From positions 17,141-81,140 of the forward strand of contig JAIPBT010000019.1 of NCBI GenBank assembly GCA_021738565.1: 64,000 bases of DNA. Reading direction: 5' to 3'. This DNA comes from Bacteroidales bacterium (GTDB taxonomy: Bacteria > Bacteroidota > Bacteroidia > Bacteroidales > GCA-2748055). This document shows positions 9,442 to 16,977 of the stretch, piece by piece (within the stretch, counting starts at the first letter, position 1; the number at the start of each line of letters is the position of its first letter). The notes beneath the pieces are model-generated. The model worked only from the letters and a program-made list of their open reading frames with translations. It was not told the origin of the DNA and ran no database searches. The position numbers and the translations under genes were made by a program.

Positions 9442-9610
9442 TTAATTCTTTATTTTAATAATGATTATCTATACTCGGGTTTGGTCACCACAATGTAACA
9501 TCCAAATTAGTAAACCTGTTCCTTCGCCTTGGTTAATAGTTATTAACAAGAGCCCTACTTTTTCAACATCTTTCACGTCACTGTTAAACAGTGTTATTTT
9601 CGTTTACTTT
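9442..9610. other. Upstream region of nrdJ with no recognised element
   Basis: AT-rich leader of the ribonucleotide reductase. I see no convincing promoter match, riboswitch or gene here. Confidence 0.5.
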
Positions 9611-9756
9611 GTGCTTGTCAATAAAGTCGGGTGGCTGGATCATAATGTTCGTTTGCAAGGCCTGCGAAGTCGGGAAATGCGGAGTCCCGATATATTATCG
9701 GGATGAGCAATTTCCCGACGAGCGTAACGCAGCAAACGGACATTATGGACAAACAC
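9611..9756. repeat. Large nested palindromic element (MITE-like), fullest copy in the window
   Basis: Four concentric inverted segments fold the 146 bp into one long interrupted hairpin. The outermost is GTGCTTGTC (9611-9619) with GACAAACAC (9748-9756). Inside it CATAATGTTCGTTTGC (9641-9656) pairs with GCAAACGGACATTATG (9732-9747) at 15 of 16 positions. Next GTCGGGAAATGC (9669-9680) pairs with GCAATTTCCCGAC (9707-9719). The centre is TCCCGATA-TAT-TATCGGGA (9685-9703). Parts recur at 3405, 12918, 20023 and 20175. No transposase is encoded. Confidence 0.8.
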
Positions 9757-10172
9757 TACTTAATCCAACTACGGTAAAAAGGCTCTTTTATCCGCTTATC
9801 CCCTCAACTGACCTGTCAAAAAAAGTTGGATTTGCCGAACCCACAGTGATACCAAAACCGGAGAATGAAAGTAGGAAGAATTAGGTTACTGATCTGCAAA
9901 TTCCAAATCGTTTTTATTAACAAAAAATTAACTCCAGGGCTAACTGCATAACAGTCAATCATATGCTGTTTTTCAACATATGATAATATTTACATTTTAT
10001 ATAATTATCTGATTTTCAGAATTGTATAAAAACGCGCTTTGACAAACGTCAAAAAGTCAGATACAAAATGACCTAATAAAAAGATGAATATCGCCTGTTC
10101 ATCTCAGCCACAGATTCCACATGTTACTGAACCGCATTAACGATGGTACAGAAATAGCCGGGAAAGGAAATT
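9757..10172. other. Gene-free spacer with two small dyads
   Basis: No gene is supported here. Two dyads stand out: ATCATATG...CATATGAT (9958-9984, 11-base spacer) and TTTGAC-AAAC-GTCAAA (10038-10053). The second has the half-site and spacing style of a Crp/Fnr-family operator, but it is about 600 bp from the nrdJ start, so any link is speculative. Confidence 0.4.
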
Positions 10173-11399
10173 TTAGTTAAAAATATGATCAAGGATAATA
10201 TTTGTGGCGCCACCGTGTTGCTCTGTATAATTCCTTGCTATTTTTGATTTGTTTCGCAATTCATCTGCATTTTCCAGGAATTTTCTGACCAGGGTGAGTG
10301 CATCACCGGCATTCTGAACCGGGAATGCAGCACCAAGTTCCACGAGTTCATTGGCTTCCCGGAAATTTATGTAATTCGGACCGAAAATCACGGGCATGGA
10401 TGCAGCTGCAGCCTCCAGTATGTTATGGATACCTTTGCTGAACCCTCCTCCAATATAAGCGATATCTGCATACTGGTATAATGAAGACAGGTGCCCGATG
10501 GTATTAACAATAATAACGGTTCTTTCTGAAACCGGGTTTCCGTTAATTTCAGACAGCAGCAGGTGATTCGGGAAGAACCGTTTCAATCTTTCTATGGTCT
10601 TAAACGTTGGTTCGTGGGGTGCTATAATAAAATTCAAATTCACTGGCACATTATCACAGACCTGTTTTAACAATCTCTCATCTTTCATCCAGGTACTACC
10701 TGCAATGAGTACAGGCCGTCCGCCTGCATATTTTTCCAGAGCGGGATATTTCTCCACGTTTGAAGATATCTTCAGTACCCTGTCGAACCTTGAATCCCCT
10801 GAAACGGTAACATTTTTTAATCCAAGCATTCCAAGTGCATTTAAGGAATCCTCATCCTGGACAAAAAAATGCGTAAAGAAGTACAGCAATTTACGGTACC
10901 AAACGGCATACCATTTAAAAAAGAGCTGGGAACGCCTGAATATTCCTGAAACGAGGTAAAGGGGAATTTTTTGCTTATGCAATGCAAACAGAAAATGAAA
11001 CCAGAACTCATACTTAATGAAAATGGCCTTTTCAACGGGTACCAATTCCAGGAAATTCTCCGCGTTCCTCCGCGTATCAAGAGGTAGGTAGGCCACATGA
11101 TCCGCAAAGGCATAATTCTTTCTCTTTTCATATCCCGATGGCGAAAAAAATGTGATCAGGACTTTACTGCCGGAAGACCTCTCTTTTAGTTTTTCGATAA
11201 TGGGTCTTCCCTGTTCAAATTCCCCAAGTGACGAACAATGCACCCAGATCACCCTGTCATCTTCTTTGAAAATCCCCTGCAGTTCTTCCTTCCACGACTG
11301 CCTGCCGTGTATCCATTTTCTTGCCTTTGAATTCCAATGCGCAAACAGCCATATAATAAAATAATAGCTCCTGACAACAATATTATAAATTACGATCAT
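10173..11399 (-). CDS. waaA: 3-deoxy-D-manno-octulosonic acid (Kdo) transferase
   Basis: A 408-residue GT-B glycosyltransferase of the inner membrane that attaches Kdo to lipid A, the start of the LPS core. The N-terminal segment (residues 5-20) is hydrophobic and serves as membrane anchor. Family motifs include WVHCSSLGEFEQGRP near residue 50, APHEPTF near residue 261 and GGGFSKGIHNILEAAA near residue 317. It lies 12 bp downstream of putP on the same strand, although the two functions are unrelated. Bacteroidota usually add a single Kdo, consistent with one gene. Confidence 0.93.
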   Translation of the reverse strand: MIVIYNIVVRSYYFIIWLFAHWNSKARKWIHGRQSWKEELQGIFKEDDRVIWVHCSSLGEFEQGRPIIEKLKERSSGSKVLITFFSPSGYEKRKNYAFADHVAYLPLDTRRNAENFLELVPVEKAIFIKYEFWFHFLFALHKQKIPLYLVSGIFRRSQLFFKWYAVWYRKLLYFFTHFFVQDEDSLNALGMLGLKNVTVSGDSRFDRVLKISSNVEKYPALEKYAGGRPVLIAGSTWMKDERLLKQVCDNVPVNLNFIIAPHEPTFKTIERLKRFFPNHLLLSEINGNPVSERTVIIVNTIGHLSSLYQYADIAYIGGGFSKGIHNILEAAAASMPVIFGPNYINFREANELVELGAAFPVQNAGDALTLVRKFLENADELRNKSKIARNYTEQHGGATNIILDHIFN

Positions 11400-11411
11400 T
11401 GAATTTATTTC

Positions 11412-12851
11412 TTAAACCTTGTCTTTCCGTGTAGCCAGGCTGGTCAGCCAAACTGCCAGGAAAGCCAAAACAAATGATACAAACCTTACACTCAGATGTT
11501 CATCCAGTACCGTGACCTCTGACCAGATCACAGTGGTAATAAATCCGGTCAGAAGACCTGCAATTGCACCCTGCCAGGTAACTTTTTTCCATTTCAGCTG
11601 CAACAGCAAAAGCGGACCGAAAGAAGATCCCAGTCCGGCCCAGGCATAGGATACCATTGAAAATATCAATTTATCAGAAGTGACTGCAATGATTAATCCA
11701 ATCCCCCCGATAACAACCGTTATGATCCTGCTTGCCATCAACATGAACCTGTCTGTAACTTCCCTGCCCAGGGTCCGGTGATAGAAGTCCTCAATTACCG
11801 ATGAACTGATCACAAGAAGCTGGCTGTCAGCTGTTGACATCATGGCTGCAATGGCTCCGCTGATGAGGATACCGGCCAGCCATGCAGGCAGCAATGTGGT
11901 TGCCAGGTGCGGCATGATCTGTTCTATATCTTCGAAATATCCCTGTCCGTACATTGCTGCACCAACCACTCCGATCAACATTGCACCCGTAAAAGCTGGT
12001 ATGGCCCATGCAATAGCGATTCTCCTTGAAACAAAGATCTTCTTTGATGATTTGATCGACATAAATCTTGTTAGCAGGTGGGGTTGTCCCATGTAACCAA
12101 AGGCCCAGCTCAAACCACTGATGATGAGAGCCGCCGCAGCCCACCCTGTTTTTCCCCCGGTAGGCGAAAAAAGCGATATTCCGCCTGAAGTTGTCATCCC
12201 CTGCAATTCCCTGGCAATGCCTGTTCCGCTCTCTGCCAGTTCAATAAAACCTGCCAGCGGCAAAATGACCAGTGTTCCGACCATAATAATACCCTGTATC
12301 ATGTCGGTCCACGCCACTGCAAAAAAGCCTCCCATCATTGTATAAAAAATAATAACAGCCGCCCCGATAAGCATGCCGTGAACATTTTTTATTCCAAAGG
12401 TGGCATTGAGTATTTTTCCGGCACCGTTGATCTGGGCCGACAAATAAAAGATAAAGAAGAAAATAATGATCAGTGTGGAAATGATCCGAATCGTCCCGCG
12501 TCCTTTAAGAAAATAGGAGGCCATGAAAGTGGGAAGCGTTATGGCATTTGCCCTTTCCGATTCATTCCTGAGATCCTTTGCCACAACGAACCAGTAAAAA
12601 ATAATTCCCAACACACATCCCAACGCTGTCCATACCTCCAGGAACCCCAATGCATATGCTGCACCCGGAAGTCCAAGCAAAAGCCAGGCACTTTCCCCGC
12701 TTGCTCTTTCAGAAAAAGCCACCACCCATGGATTCAGTCTCCTGCCTGCAACAAAGAAATCGTTGTGGTTCTTATTGCTCTTGTAAGTCAAAAATCCAAT
12801 GATAAGGATCATTACAAGATATAAAATGAAACCTGCAAGAATAAAATTCAT
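11412..12851 (-). CDS. putP: Sodium/proline symporter of the SSS family
   Basis: A 479-residue transporter with about 13 transmembrane helices. The N-terminal helix is followed by FFVAGRRLNPWVVAFSERASGESAWLLLG, typical of PutP-type members; the serines and glycines here form part of the Na+ and substrate sites. The segment AIAAMMSTADSQLLVISS near residues 337-355 is the conserved helix carrying the second sodium site. It would import proline, or a similar solute, using the sodium gradient. Within the SSS family substrate cannot be fixed from sequence alone, but the PutP subfamily resemblance is good. Confidence 0.85.
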   Translation of the reverse strand: MNFILAGFILYLVMILIIGFLTYKSNKNHNDFFVAGRRLNPWVVAFSERASGESAWLLLGLPGAAYALGFLEVWTALGCVLGIIFYWFVVAKDLRNESERANAITLPTFMASYFLKGRGTIRIISTLIIIFFFIFYLSAQINGAGKILNATFGIKNVHGMLIGAAVIIFYTMMGGFFAVAWTDMIQGIIMVGTLVILPLAGFIELAESGTGIARELQGMTTSGGISLFSPTGGKTGWAAAALIISGLSWAFGYMGQPHLLTRFMSIKSSKKIFVSRRIAIAWAIPAFTGAMLIGVVGAAMYGQGYFEDIEQIMPHLATTLLPAWLAGILISGAIAAMMSTADSQLLVISSSVIEDFYHRTLGREVTDRFMLMASRIITVVIGGIGLIIAVTSDKLIFSMVSYAWAGLGSSFGPLLLLQLKWKKVTWQGAIAGLLTGFITTVIWSEVTVLDEHLSVRFVSFVLAFLAVWLTSLATRKDKV

Positions 12852-12917
12852 GGTTGCCGGAAGTTATTTTAATTGTGCTGACACCAAGATAATAATTTCA
12901 TTAATACATGCGAACTT

Positions 12918-12960
12918 GTATCTGTCAATACAGTCCAGTGGCTGGATCCTGGACAGACAC
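12918..12960. repeat. Short copy of the palindromic repeat family
   Basis: Inverted ends GTATCTGTC (12918-12926) and GACAGACAC (12952-12960) enclose an inner TCCAG-TGG-CTGGA hairpin. The sequence GTGGCTGGATC also occurs in the element at 9611. The right end lies 4 bp from the stop codon of the minus-strand lipoprotein gene. Confidence 0.6.
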
Positions 12961-12964
12961 TAAA

Positions 12965-13507
12965 CTATAACGGAAAATCAGCTGTGCCATTGTCCTGGTA
13001 ATAATAATCAAGGAGCACATCAAGATAGGGACCCGCCATATCATCTGTCATTTGAATGCTCCTGATGTGCAACTTAACATACGTATCATTTGAAGTCCTT
13101 AATAAAAAGACCTGGTACAATTTCACGGTGTCAGAAGAGGTGCTGAATTGTATGGTTGTATCGGCCGAAGTAAAGTCATTATTGAAAAAATCGAGGGAAG
13201 CTTGCATGTTATTGAACTCTTGTATTAAGGCAAAACCATGTTGATTGCCCGGTGATGTAAATCCTGGTTTCAATGATCCGTCGAGCAATCTGAACTGATC
13301 AAGAATGATATCCGGCTGTTCTCCCCCACCGGGATAGGGGAGGTATTCCCCGGAGGAAAAATCATAACCTGAAACCGATGCATGTATGAAATCAAATTTG
13401 GAGCTGATCAGCAGCTGTCCTGTTTTGCTATCCTCCTCTTCTGCACAGGACAGTGTCAATAGCAACAAGACCCCGGTCAGTAAAATAAAGACATTGATAT
13501 TCTTCAT
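12965..13507 (-). CDS. Hypothetical lipoprotein
   Basis: A 180-residue protein with a lipoprotein signal peptide: MKN, a hydrophobic core of about 15 residues, and a lipobox ending LSC at residue 20, followed by an acidic EEED stretch. The mature part is beta-rich with repeated hydrophobic/polar alternation and no motif I recognise. The acidic residues right after the cysteine resemble the lipoprotein export signal known in Bacteroidota, which would place it at the cell surface; this is inference. It stands alone between putP and alanine dehydrogenase. Confidence 0.75.
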   Translation of the reverse strand: MKNINVFILLTGVLLLLTLSCAEEEDSKTGQLLISSKFDFIHASVSGYDFSSGEYLPYPGGGEQPDIILDQFRLLDGSLKPGFTSPGNQHGFALIQEFNNMQASLDFFNNDFTSADTTIQFSTSSDTVKLYQVFLLRTSNDTYVKLHIRSIQMTDDMAGPYLDVLLDYYYQDNGTADFPL

Positions 13508-13642
13508 TCGAAAATAATATAGCTAAACATGTGTATTATAAATCATTGCAATAACAAAAAAGGTAAGATGCTGTAATGAGCTGTGCTGCATGAACTGAAT
13601 TTTCATTTTACAGAGGCGAACGGCAACATCGGTTTCCCGGGA

Positions 13643-14863
13643 TCAGAATGCTGCCATGAGCAACTCAATATCCTTTGAAGGCAGGTCAAAGCGATTCCCG
13701 AGTGTCTCATTGGTAAGGATCCCGTTATAAATATACACTCCATGCCTCAAGCCATCGTCCTTTTTGAGCTGCTTTGTCTGGCCCCCCAGCACTCCCATAT
13801 TTTTCAGCAATGGACCTATTATATTGCTTATTGCTATTGATGCTGTACGGGCAACCCTTGAGGGAATGTTCGGAACGCAATAATGGATGACCCCATGTTT
13901 GGTAAAAACCGGATCCATCTGGGTTCGCAATTCAGATGTGGCGATACATCCCCCACTGTCTATACTGATATCAACGATCACCGCACCCTTTTTCATCACT
14001 GTTACCATTTCCTCGGTAATAAAAAAAGTAGGGTTCTCATCATCATTTCGAACCGCCCCGATTACTACATCAGCCGACTTCAAGGCTTTTTCAATAACCC
14101 GCGGATGAAAAATTGAAGTCGGAATATTCAAACCTACTGATGATTGCAACCTTCTTAACCGATGAATTGATTCATCAAATACTTTAACAAATGCTCCCAG
14201 CCCCATGGCAGCACGTACTGCAAATTCAGCAACCGTTCCGGCACCAAGTATAACTACTTCCGTGGGTGTGATTCCGGTGATGCCTCCAAGCATAACGCCT
14301 TTGCCTCCCCTGACATTGCTCAGGTATTCACCCGCGATCAGCACAGCAGTACTTCCCGCGATGCTGCTCATACTTCTGACAAGCGGATAACAATTATTCT
14401 CATCCCTGATCCTTTCCATGGAGATGGCAGTGACTTTCTTTTTTAACAATTTCTCTATATATGATTTATCCTTATAAATTTTTACCTGAAAAGAAGAGAT
14501 CAGTGTTATTCTCTCTTTCATCATTTCTATCTCACCGGGTGAAGGAGGTTCAATTTTAACCACAATATCAGAACGATATACATCCTCCCTGGAATCGGTG
14601 ATCATGGCACCGTTCTCTGCATATTGATTATCAGGGTAATTTGCTGCTTTCCCTGCTCCAGATTCAATGATCACCTGGTGACCATGTCCGGTAAGTATCT
14701 CCACCGCTTCAGGTGTAAGGGGGACCCTGCTCTCATTGTCATGGTTCTCCTTTGGTATGCCGATAACCATTTCCTGTTGCTTTGTACCCACTTCCAGCAT
14801 CTCCTCCCTGGGCAACAGTCCTTCCTTCCGCAGGTTGATTGGATTGTTTCCTTTTTTATTCAT
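13643..14863 (-). CDS. ald: Alanine dehydrogenase
   Basis: About 406 residues from the ATG at 14863; an in-frame TTG at 14878 is a less likely start. It interconverts alanine and pyruvate with NAD. The substrate domain starts with IGIPKENHDNESRVPLTPE, and the nucleotide motif VVILGAGTVAEFA lies near residue 205 of this start. The VHYCVPNIPSRVARTAS-like stretch near residue 330 is characteristic of the alanine dehydrogenase/transhydrogenase family. The extra ~35 N-terminal residues ahead of the usual start are typical of Bacteroidota homologues. The gene is downstream of tsaE. Confidence 0.9.
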   Translation of the reverse strand: MNKKGNNPINLRKEGLLPREEMLEVGTKQQEMVIGIPKENHDNESRVPLTPEAVEILTGHGHQVIIESGAGKAANYPDNQYAENGAMITDSREDVYRSDIVVKIEPPSPGEIEMMKERITLISSFQVKIYKDKSYIEKLLKKKVTAISMERIRDENNCYPLVRSMSSIAGSTAVLIAGEYLSNVRGGKGVMLGGITGITPTEVVILGAGTVAEFAVRAAMGLGAFVKVFDESIHRLRRLQSSVGLNIPTSIFHPRVIEKALKSADVVIGAVRNDDENPTFFITEEMVTVMKKGAVIVDISIDSGGCIATSELRTQMDPVFTKHGVIHYCVPNIPSRVARTASIAISNIIGPLLKNMGVLGGQTKQLKKDDGLRHGVYIYNGILTNETLGNRFDLPSKDIELLMAAF

Positions 14864-15004
14864 CTGGTTCCTTATCAATAAATGCCGACTAAAAAATACC
14901 CGGAAAATTGTTCTTTACTGGAATGCAGAAAATGATCCGGAGGTGCCTGTATCTTAGGCGAACCTAAAATAGTATAATTTAAGGGGATTGTCAAGTGGGT
15001 ATTT

Positions 15005-15424
15005 TCAGGCATTTTCCCTGATGAGCCTGCTGCCGTCTTCTTTCACATCTATATGCAGGAAAAGAAATTCATCTGGGATCAGTTCAGAGGCTTTTTCGGG
15101 CCATTCGACAAAGCAATATGCATCCGAGAAAAAGTAATCCTCGTACCCAAGGTCATACATTTCGCTGATCTCTTCAATCCTGTAAAGATCAAAATGAAAA
15201 ATTGATTCTCCCCGGTCGGTAAAATATTCATTGATCAGTGCAAAAGTCGGACTGTTAACCATTTCCCTCACACCCAATACGCGACAAACGGCCTTGATCA
15301 GTGTGGTTTTACCAGCACCCATTTCACCAGAAAATGCCACCTTTTTGCATGTGCCCATTTTTGTGACCAGCTGTTTTGCCGCGTGATCAACTGAATGTAT
15401 GTCAGTCACCTGTATCTGTATCAT
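15005..15424 (-). CDS. tsaE: tRNA threonylcarbamoyladenosine biosynthesis ATPase TsaE
   Basis: A 139-residue P-loop ATPase that works with TsaB and TsaD to make the t6A base at position 37 of ANN-decoding tRNAs. The Walker A motif GEMGAGKTTL lies at residues 34-43, followed by VNSPTFALINEY and FHFDLYRI, which are family signatures, and FVEWPEKASELIP. Its ATG overlaps the porX stop by four bases (ATGA), so translation is probably coupled to the type IX regulator. Confidence 0.94.
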   Translation of the reverse strand: MIQIQVTDIHSVDHAAKQLVTKMGTCKKVAFSGEMGAGKTTLIKAVCRVLGVREMVNSPTFALINEYFTDRGESIFHFDLYRIEEISEMYDLGYEDYFFSDAYCFVEWPEKASELIPDEFLFLHIDVKEDGSRLIRENA

Positions 15425-16977
15425 GATATTGGGTCCATTACAACAAAAGGGACCATCATTTCTTCCATTGAAATACCCCCATGCTGGAAAGTATTGCGGT
15501 AATGATTTACAAAATGATTGTAATTATTGGGGTACACCATGAAATCGTTGTTCCCTGCGAAAATAAAAGAACTGCTCACATTGGTTCTTGGAAGATAGAT
15601 CCCTTCCGGATCAGATATTTCAAAAACCTGCTTCTTGTCATAACTGAGGCTTCGTCCATGCTTGTAACGCAAGTTGGCGGTTGTTTTCCTGTCGCCAACC
15701 ACCTTGATCGGATTCTTCACCCTGACAGCCCCATGATCGGTTGTAATGACCAGTTTTATGCCATGCTCAGAAAGCTGGCGAATAAGGTCCAATAAATATG
15801 AGTTATTGAACCAGGTCAGGGTAAGTGCACGGTATGCCCTGTCGTCGTAGGACAGTTCCCTGATGACATTCATTTCGGTCCTTGCATGTGAAAGCATATC
15901 AACAAAATTGTATACCAGGACATTCAGTTCATAGTTTAATAGATCACTGAAATTTTCAACAATCTTTTTGCCATGCCTGTGGTTGCTTACTTTTTCATAA
16001 TTCAGTGAAGTTTTTATGCCCATCCGCTGCATCTGTTTCCGGAGCAGATCCTCTTCGTAAAGATTCTTGCCGGTTTCTTCGTCCTCTTCCACCCAGCATT
16101 CAGGAAATATCCGCTTTATCTCTGAAGGCATTAATCCTGAAAATATGGAGTTTCTTGCATATTGAGTGGCTGTGGGCAGGATGCTGCAATACATCTTTTC
16201 ACTTTCTGTCTTAAATAGGTGATTGATCTGCTGTTCTATTAACTTCCACTGATCGTACCGCAGGTTGTCTATTACCAGCACTGCAACCTTGTTTTTATTG
16301 AGCAGGGGAAAGACTCCTTCCTTGAAAAAGCCCGGGGATAATACCGGTTCTCCTGTATAGCCGGATGAAAGCCAGTTTCTGTACTCTTTCTTAACGAATT
16401 TGTAGAAACCATTGTTGGCTTCTGTCCATTGCATCAAAAGGATCTCGTTCATTCCCGATTCATCCGACTGCTCCAGTTCCTGGTCCCAGTAAACCAATTT
16501 TCTGTAAACATCTGCCCAATCATTAAAGGTATTTGCCGCATTGATATACATACTGATCTGACCGAACTCCTCCCTGTATGCTGATGTTGTTTTTTGCGTG
16601 ATCAGCCTTCGGGTATCAATGTGCTTCTTGATAGTAAGAAGGATTTGTTTGGGATTAACCGGTTTGATCAGGTAATCAGCTATTTTACTGCCAATGGCCT
16701 CGTCCATGATGTCCTCCTCCTCCGATTTCGTGATCATAATAACCGGTATGGAAGGAGCCTTGTTCTTAATGCGCTCCAGGGTTTCAAGACCGCTTAAACC
16801 GGGCATGTTTTCGTCCAGGAAGATCAGGTTGAATGTCTCTTTGCCTACAAGTTCAATTGCCTCCTCCCCATTTATGGCCGTTGAAACGGAATATCCCTTT
16901 TCCTTGAGGAACAGTATGTAGGGCTTGAGGAGGTCAATCTCATCATCGGTCCATAATATGCGGATTTCCTTTGACAT
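15421..16977 (-). CDS. porX: PorX: response regulator with PglZ phosphatase-like effector domain
   Basis: A 518-residue regulator of type IX secretion. Residues 1-120 are a CheY-like receiver with the acidic pair in WTDDE, the phosphorylation aspartate in FLDENMPG (near residue 54) and the conserved lysine in YLIKPVNP. The rest is a PglZ domain of the alkaline phosphatase superfamily; its metal-site motifs VLVIDNLRYDQW and TTDHGAVRV are present. In Porphyromonas PorX is known to work with the kinase PorY and sigma factor SigP and to act as a nucleotide-degrading enzyme; neither partner gene is here. The start codon shares a base with the porW stop (TAATG). Confidence 0.94.
   Translation of the reverse strand: MSKEIRILWTDDEIDLLKPYILFLKEKGYSVSTAINGEEAIELVGKETFNLIFLDENMPGLSGLETLERIKNKAPSIPVIMITKSEEEDIMDEAIGSKIADYLIKPVNPKQILLTIKKHIDTRRLITQKTTSAYREEFGQISMYINAANTFNDWADVYRKLVYWDQELEQSDESGMNEILLMQWTEANNGFYKFVKKEYRNWLSSGYTGEPVLSPGFFKEGVFPLLNKNKVAVLVIDNLRYDQWKLIEQQINHLFKTESEKMYCSILPTATQYARNSIFSGLMPSEIKRIFPECWVEEDEETGKNLYEEDLLRKQMQRMGIKTSLNYEKVSNHRHGKKIVENFSDLLNYELNVLVYNFVDMLSHARTEMNVIRELSYDDRAYRALTLTWFNNSYLLDLIRQLSEHGIKLVITTDHGAVRVKNPIKVVGDRKTTANLRYKHGRSLSYDKKQVFEISDPEGIYLPRTNVSSSFIFAGNNDFMVYPNNYNHFVNHYRNTFQHGGISMEEMMVPFVVMDPIS

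Noticed and set aside
9461..9884. Two plus-strand open frames upstream of nrdJ
   Set aside because: They cross the 146-bp palindromic element, which explains the open frame; no recognisable domain.
9442..10172. Search for a cobalamin riboswitch or NrdR boxes ahead of nrdJ
   Set aside because: No matching conserved segments were found by eye on the minus strand.
12931..12946. Text resembling the B12-box tail (GCCACTG on the minus strand) as a cobalamin riboswitch
   Set aside because: It is part of a short copy of the repeat family; no other conserved riboswitch segments surround it, and the gene downstream is not a B12 gene.
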